Of a stretch of DNA of 64,000 bases, positions 12,201 through 24,832 are shown one piece after another. The stretch is from Echinometra lucunter. Its lineage: Eukaryota > Echinodermata > Echinoidea > Camarodonta > Echinometridae. The notes under the pieces were generated by a model, which did not search any database, was not told the DNA's origin, and saw only the letters and a list, made by a program, of their open reading frames with translations. The stretch spans positions 14,890,435-14,954,434 of the forward strand of contig CM057153.1 in the NCBI GenBank assembly GCA_029962745.1, given 5' to 3'. Positions within the stretch are counted from its first letter, which is position 1. Each line of letters starts with the position of its first letter. Made by a program: the position numbers and the translations under genes.

Positions 12201-15200
12201 CTATGGCCGTAGGCAAATAACTTTTGATGAAATATAATTTTTTCGATGAATTAGACCCTCCTCTACACCATCCACATAGTCGCTTTCGTGGGTATTTCCT
12301 GTGAGCCGCAGAGGACCGATTCAAACACCCCCCCCCCCCCTTTTACCTTAGTCCCATATATATTACACGTGGAGTATATGGGATGACTTTCTCTGGGAAA
12401 AGTGGTCCGCTATGGCCGTAGGCAAATAACTTTTGATGAAATATAATTTTTTCGATGAATTAGACCCTCCTCTACAACATCCACATAGTCGCTTTCGTGG
12501 GTATTTCCTGTGAGCCGCAGAGGACCGATTCAAACACCCCCCCCCCCCCCTTTTACCTTAGTCCCATATATATTACACGTGGAGTATATGGGATGACTTT
12601 CTCTGGGAAAAGTGGTCCGCTATGGCCGTAGGCAAATAACTTTTGATGAAATATAATTTTTTCGATGAATTAGACCCTCCTCTACAACATCCACATAGTC
12701 GCTTTCGTGGGTATTTCCTGTGAGCCGCAGAGGACCGATTCAAACACCCCCCCCCCCCTTTTACCTTAGTCCCATATATATTACACGTGGAGTATATGGG
12801 ATGACTTTCTCTGGGAAAAGTGGTCCGCTATGGCCGTAGGCAAATAACTTTTGATGAAATATAATTTTTTCGATGAATTAGACCCTCCTCTACAACATCC
12901 ACATAGTCGCTTTCGTGGGTATTTCCTGTGAGCCGCAGAGGACCGATTCAAACACCCCCCCCCCCCTTTTTACCTTAGTCCCATATATATTACACGTGGA
13001 GTATATGGGATGACTTTCTCTGGGAAAAGTGGTCCGCTATGGCCGTAGGCAAATAACTTTTGATGAAATATAATTTTTTCGATGAATTAGACCCTCCTCT
13101 ACAACATCCACATAGTCGCTTTCGTGGGTATTTCCTGTGAGCCGCAGAGGACCGATTCAAACACCCCCCCCCCCCCCTTTACCTTAGTCCCATATATATT
13201 ACACGTGGAGTATATGGGATGACTTTCTCTGGGAAAAGTGGTCCGCTATGGCCGTAGGCAAATAACTTTTGATGAAATATAATTTTTTCGATGAATTAGA
13301 CCCTCCTCTACACCATCCACATAGTCGCTTTCGTGGGTATTTCCTGTGAGCCGCAGAGGACCGATTCAAACACCCCCCCCCCCCCCCCTCCTTTACCTTA
13401 GTCCCATATATATTACACGTGGAGTATATGGGATGACTTTCTCTGGGAAAAGTGGTCCGCTATGGCCGTAGGCAAATAACTTTTAATGAAATATAATTTT
13501 TTCGATGGATTAGACCCTCCTCTACAACATCCACATAGTCGCTTTCGTGGGTATTTCCTGTGAGCCGCAGAGGACCGATTCAAACACCCCCCACCCCCTT
13601 TACCTTAGTCCCATATATATTACACGTGGAGTATATGGGATGACTTTCTCTGGGAAAAGTGGTCCGCTATGGCCGTAGGCAAATAAATTTTAATGAAATA
13701 TAATTTTTTCGATGGATTAGACCCTCCTCTACAACATCCACATAGTCGCTTTCGTGGGTATTTCCTGTGAGCCGCAGCGGACCGATTCAAACACCCCCCC
13801 CCCCCCTTTACCTTAGTCCCATATATATTACACGTGGAGTATATGGGATGACTTCCTCTGGGAAAAGTGGTCCGCTATGGCCGTAGGCAAATAACTTTTA
13901 ATGAAATATAATTTTTTCGATGGATTAGACCCTCCTCTACAACATCCACATAGTCGCTTTCGTGGGTATTTCCTGTGAGCCGCAGAGGACCGATTCAAAC
14001 ACCCCCCCCCCCCCCTTTTACCTTAGTCCCATTATATCTACACGTGGAGTATACGGGATGACTTTCTCTGGGAAAAGTGGTCCGCTATGGCCGTAGGCAA
14101 ATAACTTTTGATGAACTATAATTTTTTCGATGAATTAGACCCTCCTCTACACCATCCACATAGTCGCTTTCGTGGGTATTTCCTGTGAGCCGCAGTGGAC
14201 CGATTCAAACAACCCCCCCCCCCCCCACCTCCCTTTACCTCAGTCCCATATATATTACACGTGGAGTATATGGGATGACTTCCTCTGGGAAAAGTGGTCC
14301 GCTAAGGCTGTAGGCAAATAACTTTTAATGAAATGTAATTTTTTCGATGGATTAGACCCTCCTCTACAACATCGACATAGTCGCTTTCGTGGGTATTTCC
14401 TGTGAGCCGCAGAGGACCGATTCAAACACCCCCACCCCCTTTTACCTTAGTCCCATATATATTACACGTGGAGTATATGGGATGACTTTCTCTGGGAAAA
14501 GTGGTCCGCTATGGCCGTAGGCAAATAACTTTTAATGAAATATAATTTTTTCGATGAATTAGACCCTCCTCTACAACATCCACATAGTCGCTTTCGTGGG
14601 TATTTCCTGTGAGCCGCAGAGGACCGATTCAAACACCCCCCCCCCCCTTTTACCTTAGTCCCATATATATTACACGTGGAGTATACGGGATGACTTTCTC
14701 TGGGAAAAGTGGTCCGCTATGGCCGTAGGCAAATAACTTTTGATGAAATATAATTTTTTCGATGAATTAGACCCTCCTCTACACCATCCACATAGTCGCT
14801 TTCGTGGGTATTTCCTGTGAGCCGCAGAGGACCGATTCAAACACCCCCCCCCCCCCCCTTTACCTTAGTCCCATATATATTACACGTGGAGTATATGGGA
14901 TGACTTTCTCTGGGAAAAGTGGTCCGCTATGGCCGTAGGCAAATAACTTTTGATGAAATATAATTTTTTCGATGAATTAGACCCTCCTCTACAACATCCA
15001 CATAGTCGCTTTCGTGGGTATTTCCTGTGAGCCGCAGAGGACCGATTCAAACACCCCCCCCCCCCTTTTACCTTAGTCCCATATATATTACACGTGGAGT
15101 ATATGGGATGACTTTCTCTGGGAAAAGTGGTCCGCTATGGCCGTAGGCAAATAACTTTTGATGAAATATAATTTTTTCGATGAATTAGACCCTCCTCTAC

Positions 15201-18200
15201 AACATCCACATAGTCGCTTTCGTGGGTATTTCCTGTGAGCCGCAGAGGACCGATTCAAACACCCCCCCCCCCCTCCCTTTACCTTAGTCCCATATATATT
15301 ACACGTGGAGTATATGGGATGACTTTCTCTGGGAAAAGTGGTCCGCTATGGCCGTAGGCAAATAACTTTTGATGAAATATAATTTTTTCGATGAATTAGA
15401 CCCTCCTCTACAACATCCACATAGTCGCTTTCGTGGGTATTTCCTGTGAGCCGCAGAGGACCGATTCAAACACCCCCCCCCCCCCCTTTTACCTTAGTCC
15501 CATTTATATCACACGTGGAGTATACGGGATGACTTTCTCTGGGAAAAGTGGTCCGCTATGGCCGTAGGCAAATAACTTTTGATGAACTATAATTTTTTCG
15601 ATGAATTAGACCCTCCTCTACACCATCCACATAGTCGCTTTCGTGGGTATTTCCTGTGAGCCGCAGTGGACCGATTCAAACAACCCCCCCCCCCCCCCAC
15701 CTCCCTTTACCTCAGTCCCATATATATTACACGTGGAGTATATGGGATGACTTCCTCTGGGAAAAGTGGTCCGCTAAGGCCTGTAGGCAAATAACTTTTA
15801 ATGAAATGTAATTTTTTCGATGGATTAGACCCTCCTCTACAACATCCACATAGTCGCTTTCGTGGGTATTTCCTGTGAGCCGCAGAGGACCGATTCAAAC
15901 ACCCCCCACCCCCTTTTACCTTAGTCCCATATATATTACACGTGGAGTATATGGGATGACTTTCTCTGGGAAAAGTGGTCCGCTATGGCCGTAGGCAAAT
16001 AACTTTTAATGAAATATAATTTTTTCGATGAATTAGACCCTCCTCTACAACATCCACATAGTCGCTTTCGTGGGTATTTCCTGTGAGCCGCAGAGGACCG
16101 ATTCAAACACCCCCCCCCCCCCCTTTACCTTAGTCCCATATATATTACACGTGGAGTATATGGGATGACTTTCTCTGGGAAAAGTGGTCCGCTATGGCCG
16201 TAGGCAAATAACTTTTGATGAAATATAATTTTTTCGATGAATTAGACCCTCCTCTACAACATCCACATAGTCGCTTTCGTGGGTATTTCCTGTGAGCCGC
16301 AGAGGACCGATTCAAACACCCCCCCCCCCCCCCTTTACCTTAGTCCCATATATATTACACGTGGAGTATATGGGATGACTTTCTCTGGGAAAAGTGGTCC
16401 GCTATGGCCGTAGGCAAATAACTTTTGATGAAATATAATTTTTTCGATGAATTAGACCCTCCTCTACACCATCCACATAGTCGCTTTCGTGGGTATTTCC
16501 TGTGAGCCGTAGTGGACCGATTCAAACAACCCCCCCCCCCCCACCTCCCTTTACCTCAGTCCCATATATATTACACGTGGAGTATATGGGATGACTTCCT
16601 CTGGGAAAAGTGGTCCGCTAATGGCCTGTAGGCAAATAACTTTTAATGAAATGATAATTTTTTCGATGGAATTAGACCCTCCTCTACAACATCCACATAG
16701 TCGCTTTCGTGGGTATTTCCTGTGAGCCGCAGAGGACCGATTCAAACACCCCCACCCCCTTTTACCTTAGTCCCATATATATTACACGTGGAGTATATGG
16801 GATGACTTTCTCTGGGAAAAGTGGTCCGCTATGGCCGTAAGCAAATAACTTTTAATGAAATATAATTTTTTCGATGGAATTAGACCCTCCTCTACAACAT
16901 CCACATAGTCGCTTTCGTGGGTATTTCCTGTGAGCCGCAGCGGACCGAGTCAAACACCCCCCCCCCCCTTTACCTTAGTCCCATATATATTACACGTGGA
17001 GTATATGGGATGACTTCCTCTGGGAAAAGTGGTCCGCTATGGCCGTAGGCAAATAACTTTTGATGAAATATAATTTTTTCGATGAATTAGACCCTCCTCT
17101 ACAACATCCACATAGTCGCTTTCGTGGGTATTTCCTGTGAGCCGCAGAGGACCGATTCAAACACCCCCCCCCCCCCTTTACCTTAGTCCCATATATATTA
17201 CACGTGGAGTATATGGGATGACTTTCTCTGGGAAAAGTGGTCCGCTATGGCCGTAAGCAAATAACTTTTAATGAAATATAATTTTTTCGATGGATTAGAC
17301 CCTCCTCTACAACATCCACATAGTCGCTTTCGTGGGTATTTCCTGTGAGCCGCAGCGGACCGAGTCAAACACCCCCCCCCCCCCCTTTACCTTAGTCCCA
17401 TATATATTACACGTGGAGTATATGGGATGACTTCCTCTGGGAAAAGTGGTCCGCTAGTGGCCGTAGGCAAATAACTTTTAATGAAATATAATTTTTTCGA
17501 TGGATTAGACCCTCCTCTACAACATCCACATAGTCGCTTTCGTGGGTATTTCCTGTGAGCCGCAGAGGACCGATTCAAACACCCCCACCCCCTTTTACCT
17601 TAGTCCCATATATATTACACGTGGAGTATATGGGATGACTTCCTCTGGGAAAAGTGGTCCGCTAAGGCTGTAGGCAAATAACTTTTGATGAAATATAATT
17701 TTTTCCATGAATTAGACCCTCCTCTACAACTTCGACAGTAGTCGCTTTCGTGGGTATTTCCTGTGAGCCGCAGAGGACCGATTCAAACACCCCCCACCCC
17801 CTTTTACCTTAGTCCCATTACACGTGGAGTATATGGGATGACTTTCTCTGGGAAAAGTGGTCCGCTATGGCCGTAGGCAAATAACTTTTGATGAAATATA
17901 ATTTTTTCGATGAATTAGACCCTCCTCTACAACATCCACATAGTCGCTTTCGTGGGTATTTCCTGTGAGCCGCAGAGGACCGATTCAAACACCCCCCCCC
18001 CCCCCTTTACCTTAGTCCCATATATATTACACGTGGAGTATATGGGATGACTTTCTCTGGGAAAAGTGGTCCGCTATGGCCGTAGGCAAATAACTTTTGA
18101 TGAAATATAATTTTTTCGATGAATTAGACCCTCCTCTACAACATCCACATAGTCGCTTTCGTGGGTATTTCCTGTGAGCCGCAGAGGACCGATTCAAACA

Positions 18201-20510
18201 CCCCCCCCCCCCTTTACCTTAGTCCCATATATATTACACGTGGAGTATAATGGGATGACTTTCTCTGGGAAAAGTGGTCCGCTATGGCCGTAGGCAAATA
18301 ACTTTTGATGAAATATAATTTTTTCGATGAATTAGACCCTCCTCTACAACATCCACATAGTCGCTTTCGTGGGTATTTCCTGTGAGCCGCAGCGGACCGA
18401 GTCAAACACCCCCCCCCCCCCCTTTACCTTAGTCCCATATATTACACGTGGAGTATATGGAATGACTTCCTCTGGGAAAAGTGGTCCGCTATGGCCGTAG
18501 GCAAAGAACTTTTAATGAAATATAATTTTTTCGATGGATTAGACCCTCCTCTACAACATCCACATAGTCGCTTTCGTGGGTATTTCCTGTGAGCCGCAGA
18601 GGACCGATTCAAACACCCCCACCCCCTTTTACCTTAGTCCCATATATATTACACGTGAGTATATGGGATGACTTTCTCTGGGAAAAGTGGTCCGCTATGG
18701 CCGTAAGCAAATAACTTTTAATGAAATATAATTTTTTCGATGGATTAGACCCTCCTCTACAACATCAACATAGTCGCTTTCGTGGGTATTTCCTGTGAGC
18801 CGCAGCGGACCGAGTCAAACACCCCCCCCCCCCTTTACCTTAGTCCCATATATATTACACGTGGAGTATATGGGATGAATTCCTCTGGGAAAAGTGGTCC
18901 GCTATGGCCGTAGGCAAATAACTTTTGATGAAATATAATTTTTTCGATGAATTAGACTCTCCTCTACAACATCCACATAGTCGCTTTCGTGGGTATTTCC
19001 TGTGAGCCGCAGAGGACCGATTCAAACACCCCCACCCCCTTTTACCTTAGTCCCATATATATTACACGTGGAGTATATGGGATGACTTTCTCTGGGAAAA
19101 GTGGTCCGCTATGGCCGTAAGCAAATAACTTTTAATGAAATATAATTTTTTCGATGGATTAGACCCTCCTCTACAACATCCACATAGTCGCTTTCGTGGG
19201 TATTTCCTGTGAGCCGCAGCGGACCGAGTCAAACACCCCCCCCCCCCCCTTTACCTTAGTCCCATATATATTACACGTGGAGTATATGGGATGACTTCCT
19301 CTGGGAAAAGTGGTCCGCTATGGCCGTAGGCAAATAACTTTTAATGAAATATAATTTTTTCGATGGATTAGACCCTCCTCTACAACATCCACATAGTCGC
19401 TTTCGTGGGTATTTCCTGTGAGCCGCAGAGGACCGATTCAAACACCCCCACCCCCTTTTACCTTAGTCCCATATATATTACACGTGGAGTATATGGGATG
19501 ACTTCCTCTGGGAAAAGTGGTCCGCTAAGGCTGTAGGCAAATAACTTTTGATGAAATATAATTTTTTCCATGAATTAGACCCTCCTCTACAACTTCGACG
19601 TAGTCGCTTTCGTGGGTATTTCCTGTGAGCCGCAGAGGACCGATTCAAACACCCCCACCCCCTTTTACCTTAGTCCCATATATATTACACGTGGAGTATA
19701 TGGGATGACTTTCTCTGGGAAAAGTGGTCCGCTATGGCCGTAGGCAAATAACTTTTGATGAAATATAATTTTTTCGATGAATTAGACCCTCCTCTACAAC
19801 ATCCACATAGTCGCTTTCGTGGGTATTTCCTGTGAGCCGCAGCGGACCGATTCAAACACCCCCCCCCCCCTTTACCTTAGTCCCATATATATTACACGTG
19901 GAGTAAATGGGATGACTTTTTCTGGGAAAAGTGGTCCGCTATGGCCGTAGGCAAATAACTTTTGATGAAATATAATTTTTTCGATGAATTAGACCCTCCT
20001 CTACAACATCCACATAGTCGCTTTCGTGGGTATTTCCTGTGAGCCGCAGAGGACCGATTCAAACACCCCCCCCCCCCCCCTTTACCTTAGTCCATTATAT
20101 TACACGTGGAGTATACGGGATGACTTTCTCTGGGAAAAGTGGTCCGCTATGGCCGTAGGCAAATAACTTTTGATGAAATATAATTTTGTCGATGAATTAG
20201 ACCCTCCTCTACACCATCCACATAGTCGCTTTCGTGGGTATTTCCTGTGAGCCGCAGCGGACCGAGTCAAACACCCCCTCCCCCCCTTTTACCTTAGTCC
20301 CATATATATTACACGTGGAGTATATGAAATGACTTCCTCTGGGAAAAGTGGTCCGCTATGGACGTAGGCAAAGAACTTTTAATGAAATATAATTTTTTCG
20401 ATGGATTAGACCCTCCTCTACAACTTCCACATAGTCACTTTCGTGGGTATTTCCTGTGAGCCGCAGCGGACAGATTCAAACACCCCCTCCCCTTTACCTT
20501 AGTCCCATAT
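9223..20510 (-). repeat. Satellite array, ~209-bp units, - orientation (about 54 copies)
   Basis: About 54 head-to-tail units of 204-213 bp. Each carries a CACGTG core inside an imperfect dyad (CCATATAT...TATATGG), the block GTGGTCCGCTATGGCCGTAGG, and a C-run of about 5-18 followed by TTTACCTTAGTCCC. Variant markers (TTTTGATG/TTTTAATG, GATGAATTAG/GATGGATTAG, GAGGACCGATTC/CGGACCGAGTC, CCACCCCC, CACCTCCC) recur in blocks, for example 14030-14640 and 15500-16110, spaced by seven units. The ~63-aa frames that recur in every unit come from the repeat and are broken by varying run length. Confidence 0.97.
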
Positions 20511-22155
20511 TGTTTTAAAATTTCTATTTGAAAATGCTATTGAAAACAAAAAAGTAGTTATTTTAGCTCACTCGCTTCGCTCGCTCATCAAAATCTTATG
20601 ATTTCCATCAAAAATGCGATCAAAATCGAGGAAAGTGGTTATTTTTGGCTCGCTCGCTTCGCTCTTTCGTCATATTTTAGAATTTTTATTCGAAAATGCG
20701 ATTCAAAACTGGAAAAGTGGTTATTTTCTGCTTGCTCGCATCGCTCATTTGCAAAATAGATATCAAAATGTGTGTGAGAGGGAAATAAATGATTTAAAAA
20801 GCTTTTCATCCCCCACTCCTCAAATTGGATTTACGCCGGTGGAACACTACCATCCTCCTAAAATGCATAGACATAAACGAGTTACCGGGAAATTTTGGGC
20901 TCTGCTCCCCCCCCCCCCCCGATAACAGGTACCTGTTACGCCCCTGGGACTCGATCCTTACAATTTTTTTCATTATACTGGTTATACATTTGAAAAATGA
21001 ATGTGGAATATTCACACATGTAGCAGGGGCAATGGGAAAGTTATCTAGTTAGGAGGAGTGGGGACATTAATGTAAGTTTGCAGGAGGCATGCATGCAGGA
21101 AAGGATAACAAATCTGAGCGGGAAATAATTTTATTCAAATTCTCGTTTGTAGGGGCCTACATGCTGTCTCAAGTTCCTTCGGTCAAGTGGACGGACCCCG
21201 CGCTCAAAGGCTTCATGAGCTTTAAAATTTCTAAGCATGTCTTTGGATATCATTAACGCATATCAAGAATTAAGAATAGCTAAAGAAAAACAAAACAAAA
21301 CAAAACAAAACAAAACAACGCCACAGTCCAATTCAGAATATAATACGGCAGTTTCTAAATATATACGAAACAACCAAATGAAACAATATGAATATAATGC
21401 AGCACTTTCTCGAAATGTATAACAAAACAACCAAATGAAACAATGAATGATATTAATAATTATGTTTAAACAGTGTGATTATTCAGTATTTGTTCATTAC
21501 AACACGCCAGGGCCTACAACCCGAGAAATACTGGCCTGATTCTCCCCAGGTTTGAAAACCAAACAAACAAAATAATGATCATACGAGGTAGACCTACATA
21601 TTTTTATATGATGATATTTATATTCATGTTGACATGAAAACTATTTTGTAAATATTTACTAAAAAGAAAAAAAAAAACAATGCGAAGCGAGACGATGCTT
21701 AACACCCCCCCCCCCCCCAATCTCAAAAATTTATTTTCATAAACAAACTGTAACATTACGAACAACATCAAACCTACTAATAAATAGGTCTCTGCATGAT
21801 CTGTAGCCTGAATGTATTCGTGTGTATTCGTGTCCGGGATTCCTGTGCTGGGGGGGGGGGGGGGGGGGGGGGTGGAAATTCGCTCGGATCCCCCATTACA
21901 TTGGCTGGTACAATAATCAAGGTGTATCCAAAAACAGGACAGCCATAGAGAATCATAGATATAATTAGTATGTATCTCTATGTAGAGAATATATCTCTAA
22001 GAGGGCAGCAAAATGATTTAAACCTCTGAAGCAAAACAAAAAAGAAAAAAATCACGAAAACAGTAAATGTAAATCTCATACTGGGAAGAGCACCGAACGT
22101 GCTCATGGTGCAGCATATTCTGGCCAAGCAACGTATTTACTCTATTTTCTCCCTC

Positions 22156-22194
<39 letters not shown>

Positions 22195-22481
22195 CCAGCT
22201 CCAAAATCCGCTGCTGAAGTTCAGTTCGCTACTTATACGATATTGCGCCTTGATACGAGGCTGTTAAAATCGTCCTTGAAAAAATCGGGATATAAATCGG
22301 GTACGAAATTAGTAGACGCGCCGATAGCGCCGATAAGATCAGCACTGCTCACGTTCATCCCATGCCTTTTGCACTACGTTTGATCGCTAATTTCAATAAT
22401 GGCATCTTCAAATTGGCAACGTTAAATCAGCCTATTTCGGATACCAATTTTATACGTGATTCCGGCCAGGATCAACACACG
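20511..22481 (+). repeat. Right arm of giant inverted repeat
   Basis: Complement of 5872-7758. Begins with TGTTTTAAAATTTCTATTTG and the GCTCGCTTCGCTCGC repeat, then CAGGTACCTGTTACGCCCCTG, unique-looking sequence, a CAAAA run, a G-run at 21851-21872, a C-run at 22157-22190 and the terminal CCAGGATCAACACACG. The frame at 22099-22383 lies here and in the left arm and has no recognisable domain. Confidence 0.9.
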
Positions 22482-22617
22482 ATGATATTGTAGTACTAAA
22501 CTCGACAGAAAATCACCACAGTATTCTTCGTTTTTCCATAATTTCACGGGCTATGAATGAGGTGTACGTTGTGTTGAAATCGTCATCGATGATCTGATTT
22601 AGTATTTCTCCGACAAA
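22482..22617 (+). promoter_or_regulatory. Putative FAM8A1 promoter/5' UTR
   Basis: The 136 bp between the inverted-repeat edge and the FAM8A1 start codon. No TATA box or initiator stands out. Any promoter further upstream must lie inside the right arm. Assignment is by position only. Confidence 0.35.
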
Positions 22618-23110
22618 ATGGCAGAGAAAAACGAGGTTGAAAGTAAAAAAGGAATTGGAGACGCTCGCCACAGAATTAACGTTACGCCTGCTCCAACTTC
22701 AACAAGTTCAGGAAATCCGTCATTTCAATGCAACCAGCCTCAAAATCAACTTGAAAATGAGTTTTCGGAACAATGTAGCTCTATGGCAGAGTACTACGAA
22801 AGGCTCAGGAGGTGGATTTTCATGTACAAATCTCACGTTTATATGCAACAACATATGATGTTCATGATGCCATATGTGACTATGGCTTCGTATCTTCAGC
22901 AACAGCAGGCTACGGTAACTGGAACAACAGGCAGCCAGACCTCTGGCGAAGTGTTGAGTGGGCTACCGGTAACCACTTCTGCAGCACCGCAACAACAATT
23001 TGGACTTGGTGCACAAAATCAACGGATACAAAATGAAATTCGGTTAGCCCGTGGTGTCCAAAATCAACAAAATATGGCTCAGAATGCCAACAACATTCCC
23101 CAAATTGCAG
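22618..23110 (+). CDS. FAM8A1: FAM8A1-like RDD-domain membrane protein, exon 1
   Basis: First of five coding exons that join in frame into a 359-aa protein (22618-23110, 24532-24652, 29423-29546, 30041-30195, 30850-31036). The assignment rests on similarity to vertebrate FAM8A1: a conserved N-terminal segment, then an RDD domain with WRRVIAELIDFF, GGATPGKF and a KNFS...FFPA membrane segment. Human FAM8A1 is reported to bind the HRD1 ubiquitin ligase and HERP in the ER membrane as an ER-associated degradation cofactor; that role is inferred here. Exon 1 encodes residues 1-164: a polar leader, the motif EYYERLRRWIFMYKSH (residues 58-73), which resembles the conserved cytosolic part of the family, then a Gln/Thr-rich linker. 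ATG 22618 has good context (ACAAAATGG). The donor is GCAG/GTACAA, phase 1. The human protein is somewhat longer, mainly in its N-terminus. Confidence 0.9.
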
Positions 23111-24531
23111 GTACAATTTAGTTTACAATTTATACAAAAGAAATAATTAACTTAATAATTTAGAACTGACTAGACCTACTAAAGACTAAACCGACTTTTT
23201 AAATTCAAGTTCACATAAAAGGTAATTTAAGATCCAACAGTTAAACTTTAAAGTTAAGTTAGATTAATAATGTAGCATAGGCAATGTTTACAAGTAGAGG
23301 TGTTGTGGCTCAGTGGATAAGTCTCTGGACTTTGTACCACAAGGCCCGGAGTTCGAATCCCTGCCGGCCGCGGCGCTAATCCTTTGGCAAGATATGAATC
23401 TACATTTGCCACGTCTTTTGGATGGTGACGTTAAAGGTCGGTCCCAGACGTAAATAATTGTATTTGATTGATACACGTCTGTAAAAACCCAATTCAACAA
23501 TGACAACAAAACATTTACAAAGTTTTTGTTGTTTATTATTCAACGTTACTTGATTTGTTTTTTCTTTTAGATTATGTCCAGCTTTCTGTGAACTATCCTG
23601 ACCCCAACACTTTTTTGTTGATTTGGATTTTAGTTTTTCATAATAATTTAATGCCATCCTGTAGTCTAGTCGTGGCATCTTTATGAAAAAAGAAAATTTA
23701 TTATGCTAAGTGGGTCTATAATGCAGTTAGGAAGTTTGGCTTATCATTACAGGTAGACTAGATCATCATATCAAATCGTCCAGAGTAATTCTCGATATAG
23801 CTCCTTATTTCAGGTGACTGAATATTGAATGATATTATAGAGAAAATGAAGTACATGTAGAGTCTAGGCAAATGAAAGAAGTGGGCAGGGATGAGAAACT
23901 TGGAATTTGTTTGCTTGGCCTAAACGTAAACTAGCTCAAAATAACGAGCACAATAAACAGTTGCTGTTGTTATAGTTGTAATGGCACTTGTCATCCACTT
24001 TTATTGATTTTTTTTTAAATGGTGGATCTAGAGCCTATTCATAAGGCAAATTTGCAATATATTCTGCACTTTCTTCTTCAAGCCAAGAGTATGTTTAGTT
24101 GCCCCAAAGCACCTGGGGTGGTATTCAGTTACATGGAGTGAAAGCTTAGCATTTTACTTGGCTAAGTAAAATACCCTTACTCATATTCAGATCTCTTCCA
24201 AGTATTTATAGCAAGTCGATTTTAAGGCAAAATAGTACTGATAACCATTGTGACGTACATCACAAATGCGCAATAAAGGTCGCACTGTAGAAAAATTGAA
24301 TTTCTCTAACTCTAATATAAGGAACAAATGAGTGGCAAGAGTACATATTTTAATACAGAGGCCAGCCAACTGCTAATTTAAAAGTTGGAAACTTGAATAT
24401 GGCATGTTCTTTCTTCATTGTATTTCTTGCATTCAAGTCGTCAATGATCTTGGTAAATCTGCCAGAGTCACACACTGCACTTTCCTGTTTACAAACATTA
24501 ATTTTCTAAACACTTTTTTTGTTTTCTACAG
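23111..24531 (+). other. FAM8A1 intron 1
   Basis: Bounded by GT at 23111 and by TTTTTTTGTTTTCTACAG at its end. Contains the SINE at 23297-23515; otherwise AT-rich with no coding exon recognised. Confidence 0.85.
23297..23515 (+). mobile_element. tRNA-derived SINE in FAM8A1 intron 1
   Basis: Has a pol III A box (TGGCTCAGTGG, 23306-23316) and B box (GGAGTTCGAATCC, 23348-23360) at tRNA-like spacing, followed by ~150 bases of non-tRNA body. The tRNA part does not fold into a proper acceptor stem, so it is a SINE head or tRNA pseudogene rather than a working tRNA. The far end is estimated. Confidence 0.7.
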
Positions 24532-24652
24532 TCCTAGAATTCTCAGTGCCATCAGTGTGGCGCCGTGTGATTGCCGAGTTGATCGACTTCTTTCTCCTGT
24601 TTTCAGCCAAGCTTGGATTAATGCTGATCATCATTGACTACCTGGGAATCAG
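24532..24652 (+). CDS. FAM8A1: FAM8A1-like protein, exon 2 (RDD domain start)
   Basis: Completes codon 165 and encodes residues 165-204. VWRRVIAELIDFF is the RDD signature (R175/R176 and D183), followed by a hydrophobic segment (about 184-203) predicted to be the first membrane helix. Acceptor TTCTACAG/TCCTAG, donor ATCAG/GTTAGA, phase 2 at the end. The next coding exon is 4.8 kb away because of transposon insertions in intron 2. Confidence 0.92.
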
Positions 24653-24832
24653 GTTAGAACTTAGAGAAAACCTATCTACATGTATACCCATGGTTCTCGC
24701 CAGTACATAACACCCATGGTTCCAATACCATGCGTAAAGGGTTTCAGACAAGGGAGAACCATGTGTGAAATTGCTGCACCGTGCGTGGGAACAAGGTTGA
24801 AAAATATTGGAGTATATATTCCTAACAATAAT

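Noticed and set aside
9340..18405. Recurring ~63-aa - strand frames (MNRSSAAHRKYPRKR-like) across the satellite
   Set aside because: They repeat once per satellite unit, are cut by variable C-run length, and show no domain; they reflect the repeat, not a gene family.
9223..20510. CRISPR array
   Set aside because: Units are ~209 bp and repeated whole, with no short repeat/unique spacer alternation; the window is eukaryotic.
23304..23362. Functional tRNA gene
   Set aside because: A and B boxes are present but the acceptor stem does not pair and the sequence continues as a SINE body.
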